64,000 nucleotides of DNA, taken from NCBI RefSeq assembly GCF_947487915.1, contig NZ_CANKYH010000001.1:124001-188000 (forward strand), read 5' to 3'. How positions within the stretch are numbered: the first letter of the stretch is position 1; every line of letters starts with the position of its first letter. Below, piece by piece: positions 21,097-30,446 of this stretch. Origin of the DNA: an uncultured Serinicoccus sp. (GTDB lineage Bacteria; Actinomycetota; Actinomycetes; Actinomycetales; Dermatophilaceae). The translations under genes were made by a program, and so were the position numbers. The notes under the pieces were generated by a model. The model was not told the DNA's origin. It did not search any database and saw only the letters and a list, made by a program, of their open reading frames with translations.

Positions 21097-21899
21097 GGAG
21101 CGTCCGCGACGACCTGGGCGGGGTCGCCGAGCTGCCGGACGGCCCGGTGGGGCGGGTCGTCTCGCTCGTCCCCTCGCTCACCGAGGCCCTGGCGGCCACC
21201 CGGCCCTCCGCCCTCGTCGGCGCGACCGACTGGTGCACGCAGCCCCCGGACCTGGAGGCCCCGCGGGTCCGGGGGACCAAGAACCCCGACCGCTCGGCCG
21301 TCGCGGCGCTGAGGCCCGACCTGGTCGTGTGCGTCCAGGAGGAGAACCGCGAGCTGGACGTGCAGCGGCTGCGGAGCGCCGGCATACCGGTCTGGGTCGG
21401 GGTGGTGGAGTCGGTCGAGGACGCGCTGCGGGTGCTCCGTCGGCTGCTCGTCGACGTGCTGCGCTGGGGTGCGCCGGACTGGCTGGTCCAGGTCGAGCGC
21501 CGCTGGGCCGGACCGCCCACGACCTCCTCCGGCGCCGGTCGGCCCCCGGGCCGCCCCCGGGTCGCCGTGCCGATCTGGCGCGACCCGTGGATGGTTGTCG
21601 GTCCGCGCACCTTCACCACCGACCTGCTCGCGCGCGCGGGTCTGGACAACGTCTACGCCGCCGGGACCGAGCGCTACCCGAGGGTGGAGCTGACCGAGCT
21701 GGACGCCGCCGGCGCGGACGTGGCGCTGCTGCCCGACGAGCCCTACGTGTTCACCCACGACGACGGCCCGGAGGCGTTCGCCCGGACGCCGACGCGGCTG
21801 GTGAGCGGGCGCCTGCTCACGTGGTACGGCCCGGCCATGCTCGAGGCGGCCGACCTGCTCCAGGAGCTGGCCGGCGGTCGCGGGCCGCAGGCCCGGTAG
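21093..21899 (+). CDS. Helical-backbone metal receptor, BtuF/FhuD-like
   Basis: 268-residue protein of the class III solute-binding fold used for cobalamin and siderophore capture. It shows the BtuF-like opening RVVSLVPSLTEALAA, then RVRGTKNPDRSAVAALRPDLVVC and IPVWV, with a long middle helix and a second lobe starting PRVAVPIWRDPWMVVG. It has no signal peptide or lipobox, so it is either cytoplasmic or not a classical transporter receptor; actinobacterial genomes often carry such an orphan. GTG 21093 overlaps the previous stop (GTGA). Binding of a corrin would fit the B12-dependent IcmF nearby, but this is speculative. Confidence 0.78.
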   Translation: MRSVRDDLGGVAELPDGPVGRVVSLVPSLTEALAATRPSALVGATDWCTQPPDLEAPRVRGTKNPDRSAVAALRPDLVVCVQEENRELDVQRLRSAGIPVWVGVVESVEDALRVLRRLLVDVLRWGAPDWLVQVERRWAGPPTTSSGAGRPPGRPRVAVPIWRDPWMVVGPRTFTTDLLARAGLDNVYAAGTERYPRVELTELDAAGADVALLPDEPYVFTHDDGPEAFARTPTRLVSGRLLTWYGPAMLEAADLLQELAGGRGPQAR

Positions 21900-21923
21900 G
21901 CGTGCGCTCGGGAGCCGGCTGAC

Positions 21924-23159
21924 TCAGGCGAGCACGGGCGGCACGCCGTGCCGCCCGTCGGCGAGATGGGCCACGGGCTCGGCCACGACGTCCGTGAGCC
22001 TGCGCAGCGCCCCACCCGTGGCACCGGCGACGTCGTCCTCGTCGCGGGCCACGGCCACCGACATCCACTCCGCCGCCAGGACCCTCGCCCGGAGACGCTC
22101 CTCGACCACCGGGGCCAGCTGGGGGGCGAGGTCGCCGATCTCGCCACCGAGGACGACGGTCGGGACGTCGAGCAGGTTGACCACCCCGGCGAGGACCACC
22201 CCGAGCGCCTCGGCGGCCAGGTCGAGGGCCTCCCGGCTGCCCGGGTGCCCCTGCTGCGCGAGGGCTCCCAGCTCGGCCAGCGTGGTGCCGTCGGGCAGGC
22301 CGGCCCGCCGGGTCATCGCCAGCCGACCGGCATAGCGCTCGAGGCACCCGTCGGACCCGCACGGGCACGGGTCGCCACCCGGACGGAAGGTCATGTGGCC
22401 CAGCTCCCCCGCGAAGCCGTGCCGCCCCGCCTGCACCTCCGCGTCGACGACGACCGCCCCGCCGATGCCGATCTCGCCGGAGACGTAGACGAAGTGGCTG
22501 AACGGCCCGGCTCGTCCCGGTGCCGGCTGGGCGAAGGCGTGGGCGGCCAGGTTGGCCTCGTTGCCCAGGGTCAGGGGGACGCCCTGCAGGAGCGGGTGCA
22601 CCCACCGGGCGGGTGCCACCTCGCGCCAGCCGAGGTTGGGCGCGGTCAGCAGTCGCTCACCGGCGCTGTCGACCACGCCCGGCAGCGCCATCCCCGCGGC
22701 CACCACCCGGCCGCCCTCGGGCACCGCGCCCAGGCACTCACGCACATGGCCGTCCAGCAACCGCAGGGCGGCCGCCGGCTCCGACCCCACGAGGTCGGGC
22801 TCGGACCGCGACTCCGCACGGACCACGCCGCGCAGGTCGATGAGCCGCACGGCGACGTGGGCGGCGTTGACCTGCAGGCCCAGGGCGCAGACCCGACCGG
22901 ACGGGGTCAACGGCGTGCCGGGCCGCCCCGGCCCCACCGTCGTCGCCGTCCCCTCCTCGACCAGACCGCCGCCGACCAGGTCGTCGACCAGGCGGGAGAC
23001 GGTCGAGCGGGTCAGGCCGGTGGCCGCCGCCACCCCGGCCCGGGAGAGCGGTTCCGGCGCGGCGCACACGCACCGCAGGACCACGCCCAGGTTCGTCGCG
23101 CGCACGCTGGACTGCCGCGCGGAGGCCGGCGGACCAGCCGTCACGGGGAGAGCAGGCAT
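21924..23159 (-). CDS. ROK-family transcriptional repressor (XylR/NagC-like)
   Basis: Sugar-responsive regulator of 411 residues: an N-terminal winged helix (GVAAATGLTRSTVSRLVDDLV near residue 45-65) and a ROK sugar-kinase-like domain. The zinc motif CPCGSDGCLERYAG is intact. The ROK glycine loop appears as EIGIGGAVVVD. It lies 38 bp downstream of the GH3 gene on the same strand and close to xylA, so regulation of xylan or xyloside genes is likely by context. ATG 23159 sits seven bases after a TAGGCT -10, so it probably has its own leaderless promoter. Confidence 0.88.
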   Translation of the reverse strand: MPALPVTAGPPASARQSSVRATNLGVVLRCVCAAPEPLSRAGVAAATGLTRSTVSRLVDDLVGGGLVEEGTATTVGPGRPGTPLTPSGRVCALGLQVNAAHVAVRLIDLRGVVRAESRSEPDLVGSEPAAALRLLDGHVRECLGAVPEGGRVVAAGMALPGVVDSAGERLLTAPNLGWREVAPARWVHPLLQGVPLTLGNEANLAAHAFAQPAPGRAGPFSHFVYVSGEIGIGGAVVVDAEVQAGRHGFAGELGHMTFRPGGDPCPCGSDGCLERYAGRLAMTRRAGLPDGTTLAELGALAQQGHPGSREALDLAAEALGVVLAGVVNLLDVPTVVLGGEIGDLAPQLAPVVEERLRARVLAAEWMSVAVARDEDDVAGATGGALRRLTDVVAEPVAHLADGRHGVPPVLA

Positions 23160-23166
23160 GCCGGGC

Positions 23167-23172
23167 AGCCTA
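23167..23172 (-). promoter_or_regulatory. Leaderless promoter -10 (TAGGCT) of the ROK gene
   Basis: TAGGCT on the minus strand in the 38-bp gap after the GH3 gene, seven bases before ATG 23159. Confidence 0.55.
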
Positions 23173-23197
23173 CTCAGACGGTGGTCCGCGGCCCCGG

Positions 23198-25468
23198 TCA
23201 CCGTTCCACCAGCACCTCGGTGCGGCGGGGGTCGTGGATCCCGACGTGGTGCACGTCCCCGGACAGCGTCACCGTGCTCAGCAGGCTGCGGTCGGCGACC
23301 GAGGCCCCCACCCACACCTCGAGGTCGCCGGGCTCGACCACCTTGCGGCCGTCGCGGTCGGTGAAGGCCAGCCGCGCCGGCGGCACCACGAGGCGCACGT
23401 CCGCGCTCGCGCCCGCGTCCAGCGCCACCCGGGCGTAGCCGACGAGCTGGGCCACCGGCCGGGTGACGGAGGCGACGAGGTCCCGGACGTAGAGCTGGAC
23501 CACCTCCACTCCCGCCCGGTCGCCGGTGTTGCTCACGGTCACCGTCACGTCGAGACCCTCCGAGGCGGCGGCGCCGCGCACCTGCAGGTCACGCCGTTCC
23601 ATGGTGGTGTAGCTCAGGCCGTGCCCGAACGGCAGGGCGGGGCGGCTGGAGAGGTTGGTGACGTCGGTGTCGCCACCCAGGGTCGGGTGGAGGTAGGTGT
23701 AGGGCTGGCTCCCGGTCGAGCGGGGCAGGCTCACCGGGAGACGACCGGAGGGGTTCACCCGACCCGACAGCACCCCCGCCACGGCACCGGCGCCCTCCTC
23801 GCCGGGGAAGAAGGCCTGGACGACGGCGGCGCACGACTCCAGGGCCCAGCCGACGGCGTAGGGGCGTCCGGTCATGAGCAAGAGCACCACCGGCGTGCCG
23901 GTCGCCACCACGGCCTCCACCAGCTCCCGCTGCCGACCCGGCAGCTCCAGGTCGTCGCGGTCGCTCCCCTCCCCGGACGTCCCCCGCCCGAAGAGGCCGG
24001 ACTGGTCGCCCACCACCACGACGGCCACCTCGGCGTCCCGCGCGGCGTCGACCGCCTCGGCGATGCCGGCGTCGTCACCCCCCTCGACGGGGCACCCCTG
24101 GGCGTGACTGACGTCCGCCCCCGGCCACTCCCGGGACACCGCCTCCCGCACCGTCGGTGCCGCGATGCCCGCCTCGGTCCCCGGGTGCTGGGGCAGCACG
24201 TGCGTGACGAAGGCGTAGCACCCGAAGAGCGCCTCCAGGCGGTCGGCGTTCGGTCCGAGGACGGCGACGCGACCCGGCTGGGCGAGGGGCAGCGTGCCCT
24301 CGTTGGCGAGCAGCACCACCGACTCCTCGGCGAGGCTCGCCGCCACGGTCCGGTGCTCGGCGGTGTCCAGGTCGACCCGGGCCGGTGGCTCGTCCTCGAA
24401 GGTCTGCCCGAGCAGTCCGAGCTCGGCCTTCTGCCGCAGGGCGCGGCGGCACGCCCGGTCGACCAGGGCCTCGTCCACCTGCCCGTCGCGCACCGCCTCG
24501 GCGAGCGGACCCAGGTAAGCGTCACCCGACGGCAGCTCGACGTCGACCCCGGCCGCCAGGGCCTGGCCCGCCGCCTCGCCGAGGTCGGCGGCGACGTGGT
24601 GCAGGAGGTGCAGGAAGGCGACCCCGAAGTAGTCGGCCACGACGGTCCCGTCGAAACCCCAGCGTTCCCGGAGCACCCCGGTCAGCAGGTGCGGGTCGGC
24701 TGCCACCGGCAGGCCGTCGATCTCGGCGTAGGAGTGCATCACCGACCGCACCCCGCCCTCGACGACGGCCATCTCGAAGGGCACGAGCAGCACGTCCTCG
24801 ACCTCGCGGGGCCCGGCGTGGACGGGCGCGAAGTTGCGTCCGGCCTGGGAGGCCGAGTAGCCGACGAAGTGCTTGAGCGTGGCGTGGACCCCCTCGGACT
24901 GCAGACCCCGGACGTACTCCGTCCCGATGGTGGCCACGAGGTACGGGTCCTCGGAGATCGCCTCCTCGACCCGCCCCCAGCGCGGGTCGCGCACGACGTC
25001 GAGGACGGGCGCCAGACCCTGGTGGACGCCCAGCTCGCGCATCGACCTGCCGATGAGCGCGGCCATCTCCCGCACCCGGTCCGGGTCGAAGCTCGCGCCC
25101 CAGGCCAGCGGGGTCGGGTAGGTGGCCGCGCGCCACGCCGCCAGCCCGGTCAGGCACTCCTCGTGGACCAGCGCCGGGATGCCCAGGCGCGTCCCCGTGA
25201 CCAGCCAGCGCTGGAACTCCCACAACCGGCGGGCCTGCTCCTCCGGCTCCACCGGACGGGTGCCGTAGGGCCGGGTCAGGTGGCCGAGCCCGTGGCGGGC
25301 GACCTCGTGCAGCGGCGAACCACCCCCCTCGAAGACCCCCTGCATGGGGGCCACGGCCTCCCCGTCGCCCTGGTCCCAGAAGCCCACGACCTGCGCGAGC
25401 TTCTCCTCCAGGGTCATGTCGGCCAGGATCGCGTCGATATCGGGAGCGCTCTCACTCTGCTCGGGCAT
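23198..25468 (-). CDS. Glycoside hydrolase family 3 (beta-glucosidase/beta-xylosidase)
   Basis: 756-residue retaining glycosidase. The N-terminal barrel has [14 protein letters not shown] and the nucleophile segment GTVVADYFG (Asp). The second alpha/beta domain (AVLGPNADR) and a C-terminal fibronectin III-like domain ([17 protein letters not shown]) complete the BglX/Bxl arrangement. There is no signal peptide, so it acts on imported oligosaccharides. ATG 25468 is preferred (GGAAGG about 8 nt upstream) over the in-frame start at 25567, which would run through the divergent promoter. It faces away from xylA, so it is probably a beta-xylosidase supplying xylose; a glucosidase cannot be excluded. 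Confidence 0.9.
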   Translation of the reverse strand: MPEQSESAPDIDAILADMTLEEKLAQVVGFWDQGDGEAVAPMQGVFEGGGSPLHEVARHGLGHLTRPYGTRPVEPEEQARRLWEFQRWLVTGTRLGIPALVHEECLTGLAAWRAATYPTPLAWGASFDPDRVREMAALIGRSMRELGVHQGLAPVLDVVRDPRWGRVEEAISEDPYLVATIGTEYVRGLQSEGVHATLKHFVGYSASQAGRNFAPVHAGPREVEDVLLVPFEMAVVEGGVRSVMHSYAEIDGLPVAADPHLLTGVLRERWGFDGTVVADYFGVAFLHLLHHVAADLGEAAGQALAAGVDVELPSGDAYLGPLAEAVRDGQVDEALVDRACRRALRQKAELGLLGQTFEDEPPARVDLDTAEHRTVAASLAEESVVLLANEGTLPLAQPGRVAVLGPNADRLEALFGCYAFVTHVLPQHPGTEAGIAAPTVREAVSREWPGADVSHAQGCPVEGGDDAGIAEAVDAARDAEVAVVVVGDQSGLFGRGTSGEGSDRDDLELPGRQRELVEAVVATGTPVVLLLMTGRPYAVGWALESCAAVVQAFFPGEEGAGAVAGVLSGRVNPSGRLPVSLPRSTGSQPYTYLHPTLGGDTDVTNLSSRPALPFGHGLSYTTMERRDLQVRGAAASEGLDVTVTVSNTGDRAGVEVVQLYVRDLVASVTRPVAQLVGYARVALDAGASADVRLVVPPARLAFTDRDGRKVVEPGDLEVWVGASVADRSLLSTVTLSGDVHHVGIHDPRRTEVLVER
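25441..25454. promoter_or_regulatory. Weak third copy of the GAGCGCTC operator, inside the GH3 start region
   Basis: On the minus strand TGAGAGCGCTCCCG matches the operator TGAGAGCGCTCTTA at 11 of 14 positions, including the palindromic GAGCGCTC core. It lies in codons 5-9 of the GH3 gene, where a bound repressor could block transcription. It may be chance, since it is coding. Confidence 0.35.
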
Positions 25469-25505
25469 GGGGCGGGCCTTCCGTCGGGGTGGGGTTGCGC
25501 GACCC

Positions 25506-25535
25506 AGCCTAGGGGTAGATAGTTTCAGTTCACAA
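25506..25535 (-). promoter_or_regulatory. Divergent GH3/xylA promoter region
   Basis: On the minus strand TTGTGA (25530-25535), an 18-nt spacer and TAGGCT (25506-25511) make a plausible promoter for the GH3 gene. On the plus strand TAGATA or TAGTTT (25516-25525) can serve xylA. The stretch AGTTTCAGTTCACAAC (25521-25536) is unusually AT-rich for this genome and lies in both promoters, making it the likely repressor site. Confidence 0.5.
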
Positions 25536-25553
25536 CCAACCCAGGAGGCTCCG

Positions 25554-26744
25554 TTGCCAGCACCCACCTACCCGGTCCCCTTCACCTTCGGCCTGTGGAC
25601 CGTCGGCTGGTCCGCGCAGGACCCGTTCGGCGACCCCACCCGCGACCCCGTCGACCCGGTGGAGAGCGTGCACCGGCTCGCCGGGCTCGGCGCGGCCGGG
25701 GTCACCTTCCACGACGACGACCTGGTCCCGTTCGGGGCCTCGAGCGCCGACCGGGACGCGGTGCTCGCCCGCTTCCGGCAGGCGCTGGACGAGACGGGTC
25801 TGCAGGTGCCCATGGTGACGACCAACACCTTCACCCACCCCGTCTTCAAGGACGGCGCGCTGACCAGCAACGACCGGCAGGTCCGGCGGCTGGCGCTGCG
25901 CAAGGTCCTGCGCCAGGCCGAGCTGGGGGCCGAGCTCGGCGCCCGCACCCTGGTCATGTGGGGCGGCCGGGAGGGCACCGAGTACGACGGCGCGAAGGAC
26001 CACCACGCCGCCCTGGCCCGGTATGCCGAGGGTGTCGACTGCGTCGCGGCCCACATCAAGGAGCAGGGCTACGACATGCGCGTCGCCCTGGAGCCCAAGC
26101 CCAACGAGCCGCGGGCCGACATCCTGCTCCCCACGGTCGGGCACGCGCTGGCCTTCATCGCGATGCTCGAGCACGGCGACATCGTCGGCGTGAACCCCGA
26201 GGTGGGGCACGAGCAGATGGCCGGGCTCAACTTCACCGCCGGCATCGCGCAGGCCCTGTGGGCCGGCAAGCTCTTCCACCTCGACCTCAACGGCCAGCAC
26301 GGCCCGCGCTTCGACCAGGACCTCGTCTTCGGCCACGGGGACCTCATCTCCGCGTTCTTCACGGTGGACCTGCTGGAGAACGGCTTCCCCGGCGGGGGCC
26401 CGCGCTACGACGGCCCGCGCCACTTCGACTACAAGCCCCCGCGCACCGAGGACATGGACGGCGTGTGGGCCTCCGCCGCGGCCAACATGGAGACCTACAG
26501 CCTCCTGGCGGACCGGGCCAGGGCCTTCCGCGCCGACCCTGCCACCGTCCAGGCCATGAGCGACTCCGGGATCGACGAGCTCGCCCGGCCCACCCTCGAC
26601 GAGGGCGAGACGGTGGCGAGCCTCCTCGACAGCGAGGATCTCGGGCGGGAGATCAGCGAGCAGGCCGGCCGGCTGGCCACGCGTGGCTACGGGCACGTCC
26701 AGCTGCAGCAGCTGGCGCTGCGCCACCTGCTCGGCGCCGCCTGA
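25554..26744 (+). CDS. xylA: Xylose isomerase
   Basis: Converts D-xylose to D-xylulose; divalent-metal TIM barrel. From TTG 25554, preceded by AGGAGG at 25543-25548 with 5 nt spacing, the product is 396 residues, the usual length of actinobacterial (class I) xylose isomerases. Active-site segments are [12 protein letters not shown] (catalytic His near 54), [30 protein letters not shown] and [15 protein letters not shown]. It faces away from the GH3 gene and ends at a hairpin (26758-26789). A xylulokinase gene is not in the window. The TTG start may limit translation. Confidence 0.94.
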   Translation: MPAPTYPVPFTFGLWTVGWSAQDPFGDPTRDPVDPVESVHRLAGLGAAGVTFHDDDLVPFGASSADRDAVLARFRQALDETGLQVPMVTTNTFTHPVFKDGALTSNDRQVRRLALRKVLRQAELGAELGARTLVMWGGREGTEYDGAKDHHAALARYAEGVDCVAAHIKEQGYDMRVALEPKPNEPRADILLPTVGHALAFIAMLEHGDIVGVNPEVGHEQMAGLNFTAGIAQALWAGKLFHLDLNGQHGPRFDQDLVFGHGDLISAFFTVDLLENGFPGGGPRYDGPRHFDYKPPRTEDMDGVWASAAANMETYSLLADRARAFRADPATVQAMSDSGIDELARPTLDEGETVASLLDSEDLGREISEQAGRLATRGYGHVQLQQLALRHLLGAA

Positions 26745-26757
26745 CCCTGCTCGACGA

Positions 26758-26789
26758 CACCCCGCAGGGTGGACCCGCCCTGCGGGGTG
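26758..26789 (+). terminator. Hairpin terminator after xylA
   Basis: CACCCCGCAGGG (26758-26769), 8-nt loop, perfect complement (26778-26789), 13 bp after the xylA stop. No T-tract, as is common in high-GC actinobacteria. Confidence 0.75.
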
Positions 26790-26820
26790 CATCCGCACCC
26801 GGACACCGCGGGACACCGGG

Positions 26821-26826
26821 TAGTCT
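26821..26826 (+). promoter_or_regulatory. Candidate -10 (TAGTCT) of the LacI gene
   Basis: TAGTCT is 48 bases before the GTG at 26869, which has its own AGAAGGG ribosome-binding site, so a short leader of about 35 nt is predicted. Confidence 0.5.
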
Positions 26827-26868
26827 GCTCGGCGTCCGCAGGTCGGTGCGTCGAGAAGGGCAGGTGCC

Positions 26869-27888
26869 GTGGCCGGGTTCCGCAAGGTCCCTGCTCCCAC
26901 GCTGGAGTCGGTGGCTGCCCGCGCGGGTGTGTCCCGGGCCACGGCGGGACGCATCCTGTCCGGCAAGGCGGGCCGGGGGGAGAACAGCAAGGCGGTGCAC
27001 GAGGCGGCGGCCGAGCTCGGTTACGTCGCCAACTACGCCGCGCGCTCGCTCATGACCCGGCGCAGCGACGCCGTGGCCTTCGTCGTCTCCGAGCCGGAGG
27101 AGAGCGTCTTCCTCGACCCCTTCTTCGCCACCGTGCTCCGGGGGGTTCACGAGGGGGTCGCGGCACGCGAACGTCAGCTGACCTTCATCATCGTCTCCTC
27201 CGAGCACGACCGGCACCGGCTGCAGCAGTTCATCGTCGGCGGCCACCTCGACGGCCTGATGTTCGGGGCCTTCCACGGCGCCGACTCCCTCCCGGACGCG
27301 GTCCGGGCCCTCGGCATACCGGTCGTGCAGTGCGGCCGGCCGCACGAGGCGGACGACGACCTGGCGTTCGTGGACGCGGACAACGTCGGCGGGGGCCGCG
27401 CGGCCGCCGGCTACCTGCTGGACCGCCGCGCCTTCGTCGTCCACGTGGCCGGACCGGCGGACATGACCCCGGCCCAGGACCGCCGGGCCGGCTTCGACCT
27501 CGAGCTGGCCGGCCGCGGGCTGACCGCGACGCAGGACCGGACCGTCCACGCGCCGTTCACGGTGCAGGGCGGCCGGGAGGCGACCGAGGTCCTGCTGGAC
27601 CGCCATCCGCAGCTGGACGGCGTGGTCGCCGCGAGCGACGCCATGGCCGTCGGCGCGATCCAGGCGCTGACGGCGAGGGGTCGCCGGGTCCCGGAGGACG
27701 TCGGCGTCGTCGGCTTCGACGACGTCCCACTGGCCGAGGCCGCCCAGCCCCCGTTGACCACCGTCCGGCAGCCGATCCGCCAGATGGGTCGTGAGGTCGC
27801 CGACCTCCTCCTGGACCAGATCGACGGCCGGTCCGGTCCGCGCCACGTCCTGCTGCCCACGACCCTGCGGGTGCGCGGCTCCGCGTGA
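26869..27888 (+). CDS. LacI-family transcriptional regulator
   Basis: 339-residue sugar-responsive repressor. The N-terminal helix-turn-helix is TLESVAARAGVSRATAGRIL, followed by the hinge helix (VHEAAAELGYVANYAARSL), and a periplasmic-binding-like effector domain containing the typical ends DGVVAASDAMAVGAIQAL and VGVVGFDDVPLAEAA. GTG 26869 has AGAAGGG about 8 nt upstream. The ABC operon starts 150 bp downstream with a GAGCGCTC palindrome over its -10 region, the kind of site LacI proteins bind. An identical site precedes the GH1 gene. The effector is probably a disaccharide such as cellobiose, by context. Confidence 0.9.
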   Translation: MAGFRKVPAPTLESVAARAGVSRATAGRILSGKAGRGENSKAVHEAAAELGYVANYAARSLMTRRSDAVAFVVSEPEESVFLDPFFATVLRGVHEGVAARERQLTFIIVSSEHDRHRLQQFIVGGHLDGLMFGAFHGADSLPDAVRALGIPVVQCGRPHEADDDLAFVDADNVGGGRAAAGYLLDRRAFVVHVAGPADMTPAQDRRAGFDLELAGRGLTATQDRTVHAPFTVQGGREATEVLLDRHPQLDGVVAASDAMAVGAIQALTARGRRVPEDVGVVGFDDVPLAEAAQPPLTTVRQPIRQMGREVADLLLDQIDGRSGPRHVLLPTTLRVRGSA

Positions 27889-27916
27889 GCCAAGGTCACG
27901 ATCTGGTCACCGTCCC

Positions 27917-27946
27917 TTGACAGCGGTTTGTTTCTTGACGCAACAT
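27917..27946 (+). promoter_or_regulatory. Promoter of the second CUT1 ABC operon
   Basis: TTGACA at 27917-27922 is a consensus -35; CAACAT at 27941-27946 is a fair -10 at 18-nt spacing. This is the best sigma-70 -35 in the window. The operator begins at the last base of the -10. Confidence 0.7.
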
Positions 27947-27959
27947 GAGAGCGCTCTTA
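27946..27959. promoter_or_regulatory. LacI-type operator TGAGAGCGCTCTTA in front of the ABC operon
   Basis: Palindrome AGAGC|GCTCT overlapping the -10 and start point. The same 14 bases occur in front of the GH1 gene. The CG centre is typical of LacI-family operators. Confidence 0.8.
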
Positions 27960-28040
27960 CTTCACGCCGACGGTGTGCGGGGGGAGCCTGACATCAACGG
28001 CGATTCGCGTTCCCACGGGGAACGAGCAGGAGGTTCGGTC

Positions 28041-29363
28041 ATGACCGCACGTGTTCACAGGTCCACCGCCAGGCTGCTGGCATCCGTGACCGTCGGGGCT
28101 CTGGCACTGGCTGCCTGCTCCGGGGGTTCGGACGGCTCGGCGGAGCAGACGCCCGTCGCCGCCCCCGACGAGGAGGAGCCGGTCACCATCACCGTCGACT
28201 CCTTCGGCGGCATCTTCGACAACTACGAGAAGGCCGGGCTGCTCGACGCCTACATGGACGAGCACCCGAACGTCACCATCGAGTTCCAGGAGACCCAGGA
28301 CGAGCCGGACTACTGGACCGCCCTGACGACCAAGCTCAACTCGGGCTCCGGGCTGGCCGACATCCAGCCCATCGAGATCAGCCGGACGGCCCTGGTCACC
28401 CAGCAGCAGCAGGACCGGTGGGTCGACCTGACCCAGAGCGCCGAGGCCGACCACATCGACGACTACCCGGACGCCAAGAACGGCGCGATCACGACCGAGG
28501 ACGGGGCTGTCCTGGGCTTCGGCACCGACGCGGGCCCGATGGCCATCTGCTTCCGGACCGACAAGCTCGAGGAGGCCGGCCTGCCCGCGACCGCCGACGA
28601 GCTGTCGCAGGAGATCACCGACTGGGACGCCTACGAGAGCCTCGGGCAGGAGTACACCGAGGCGACCGGTGAGCCGTGGATGGACACCGTGTCCGGCTAC
28701 TACCGCCTGCTCACCTCGGTGGAGCCGGTGCGCAACTACGACGAGGAGGGAGAGCCCACGTGGGAGACCAACGACACCGTACGGCCCGCCTTCATGCGCG
28801 CGGCGGCCGCCGCCGAGCAGGGCCTGACGGCGGACTACGAGCAGTTCTCCCAGGAGTGGAACACGGCGATGAGCACGGGTGCCTTCGCCACCCTCGCCTG
28901 CCCGGCCTGGATGCTGGGCTACATCAAGCAGCAGGCCGGTGACGAGAACGCCGGCAACTGGTCGGTCATGCCGCTGCCCCAGGAGCTGGGCGGCAACTGG
29001 GGAGGCTCCTACCTCTCGGTGCCCCGCACCAGCGAGAACGCCGGGGCCGCGATCCAGCTGGCCGCCTTCCTCACCAGCGCCGAGTCGCAGAACGAGCTCT
29101 TCAACCAGGGCCTGTCCTTCCCCTCGCACAGCGACTCGGTCGAGCAGGTGCGCGACGTCACGGACGCCTACTTCAGCGACGCCCCCATCGGCGAGATCTT
29201 CAGCGCCTCCTACGCGTCCGCCCCGGACCAGCCCCTCGGCGTGGACGACGGCGTCATCGACGTCGCGCTGACCGAGGCCCTGGTCTCGGTGCGCACCAAC
29301 GACGTCTCCCCGGAGGACGCCTGGAACACCGCGGTGCAGAACATCGAGAACCAGGCCGGCTGA
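28041..29363 (+). CDS. Sugar ABC transporter substrate-binding lipoprotein (CUT1)
   Basis: Receptor of a second CUT1 importer, 440 residues. The n-region is basic, followed by a hydrophobic stretch and lipobox LAAC, then a family 1 solute-binding body with IEFQETQDEPDYWTALTTKL and FATLACPAWMLGYIKQQAG. ATG 28041 has AGGAGG at 28028-28033; the upstream in-frame ATG at 27945 lies in the promoter/operator and is rejected. Between its stop and the permease genes is a strong hairpin. The neighbouring GH1 beta-glucosidase under the same operator suggests cellobiose or another beta-glucoside as the ligand, which is inference. Confidence 0.9.
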   Translation: MTARVHRSTARLLASVTVGALALAACSGGSDGSAEQTPVAAPDEEEPVTITVDSFGGIFDNYEKAGLLDAYMDEHPNVTIEFQETQDEPDYWTALTTKLNSGSGLADIQPIEISRTALVTQQQQDRWVDLTQSAEADHIDDYPDAKNGAITTEDGAVLGFGTDAGPMAICFRTDKLEEAGLPATADELSQEITDWDAYESLGQEYTEATGEPWMDTVSGYYRLLTSVEPVRNYDEEGEPTWETNDTVRPAFMRAAAAAEQGLTADYEQFSQEWNTAMSTGAFATLACPAWMLGYIKQQAGDENAGNWSVMPLPQELGGNWGGSYLSVPRTSENAGAAIQLAAFLTSAESQNELFNQGLSFPSHSDSVEQVRDVTDAYFSDAPIGEIFSASYASAPDQPLGVDDGVIDVALTEALVSVRTNDVSPEDAWNTAVQNIENQAG

Positions 29364-29389
29364 CCCGCCGTCCGCCGGCCTGCACCGCC

Positions 29390-29418
29390 GGCGGCCCCCG
29401 CACCCGACGGGGGCCGCC
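29390..29418 (+). terminator. Hairpin between the substrate-binding gene and the permease genes
   Basis: GGCGGCCCCCG (29390-29400), 7-nt loop, perfect complement (29408-29418). It sits in the 93-bp gap between receptor and permeases, in the same relative place as the hairpin at 2396-2431. Confidence 0.65.
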
Positions 29419-29456
29419 CGCCCAGACCAGGCACCGCCCCACAGACAAGGCACCCC

Positions 29457-30446
29457 ATGTCCGTCGACGCCCCACCCGACCGTGAGGCCGCCGGGTCCAG
29501 GACGACCTCGCCCGGGCCCCGCCAGCGCCGCTCGCTCGCCGAGCGGTTCGCGCCCTACGGCTACATCTCGCCGTTCTTCCTGCTCTTCGGGGCGTTCGGC
29601 CTGTTCCCGCTCGCCTTCACCCTCTGGCTCAGCTTCTTCGAGTTCCGCCTGGGGGGCGGCGACCCGCAGTTCCTGGGCCTGGAGAACTACGTCTGGCTGT
29701 TCGGGAGCGACGCGTTCTACAACGCGCTCCTCAACACGCTGACCATCGGGCTGCTGTCCACCGTCCCCCAGCTGTGCATCGCCCTCGCCCTGGCCCATCA
29801 GCTCAACTACAGCATGCGGCTGCGCAACTTCTTCCGCGTGTCGATGATCATCCCCTACGCCACCTCGCTGGTGGCCGCGACCCTGGTCTTCGGCTCGATC
29901 TTCTCCAACAGCGCGGGAGGTCTGGCCAACGTGCTCATCGGGCTGGTCGGGCTGGACCCCGTCTCGTGGACCAACGGCAAGTGGACGGCGCAGTTCGCGA
30001 TCGCCGTCATCGTCACCTGGCACTGGGCGGGCTACAACGCCCTCATCTACCTCGCCGGTATGCAGTCGATCCCGCAGGACCTCTACGAGGCGGCCGCCAT
30101 CGACGGCGCCAGCCGGTGGCACCAGTTCCTGCACGTGACCCTCCCCGGCCTGCGTCCCACGATCCTGTTCACCATCGTGGTGTCCACCATCGGGGCGACC
30201 CAGCTGTTCACCGAGCCGTTCCTCTTCGGCAACGGCGCCGGGGGCGGCGCGCTGGGGCAGTACCAGGTCATCGCCATGTACATGTACGAGGTGGCCTTCA
30301 CCTTCGGCCGCCTCGGGCGGGCCTCGGCCATCGCCATGGTCCTGCTCGTGCTGGTCATCGCCCTGGTCCTGCTCAATACCGGCCTGGCCCGCCTGAAGAT
30401 GCGTGACCGACCGATCCGCACGACACCGTCAGGAGGCGCCCGATGA
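29457..30446 (+). CDS. Sugar ABC transporter permease, MalF-type
   Basis: 329 residues with a charged N-terminal tail of about 35 residues, then six membrane helices. The EAA docking loop is YEAAAIDGASRWHQFLHVT. Features such as FFLLFGAFGLFPLAFTLWLS mark the first helix and TQLFTEPFLFGNGAGGG a late loop, matching cellobiose/chitobiose-type permeases. ATG 29457 has only a weak ribosome-binding site (ACAAGG). It overlaps the next gene by ATGA. No ATPase gene is present, so a shared MsiK-like ATPase is expected elsewhere. Confidence 0.92.
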   Translation: MSVDAPPDREAAGSRTTSPGPRQRRSLAERFAPYGYISPFFLLFGAFGLFPLAFTLWLSFFEFRLGGGDPQFLGLENYVWLFGSDAFYNALLNTLTIGLLSTVPQLCIALALAHQLNYSMRLRNFFRVSMIIPYATSLVAATLVFGSIFSNSAGGLANVLIGLVGLDPVSWTNGKWTAQFAIAVIVTWHWAGYNALIYLAGMQSIPQDLYEAAAIDGASRWHQFLHVTLPGLRPTILFTIVVSTIGATQLFTEPFLFGNGAGGGALGQYQVIAMYMYEVAFTFGRLGRASAIAMVLLVLVIALVLLNTGLARLKMRDRPIRTTPSGGAR

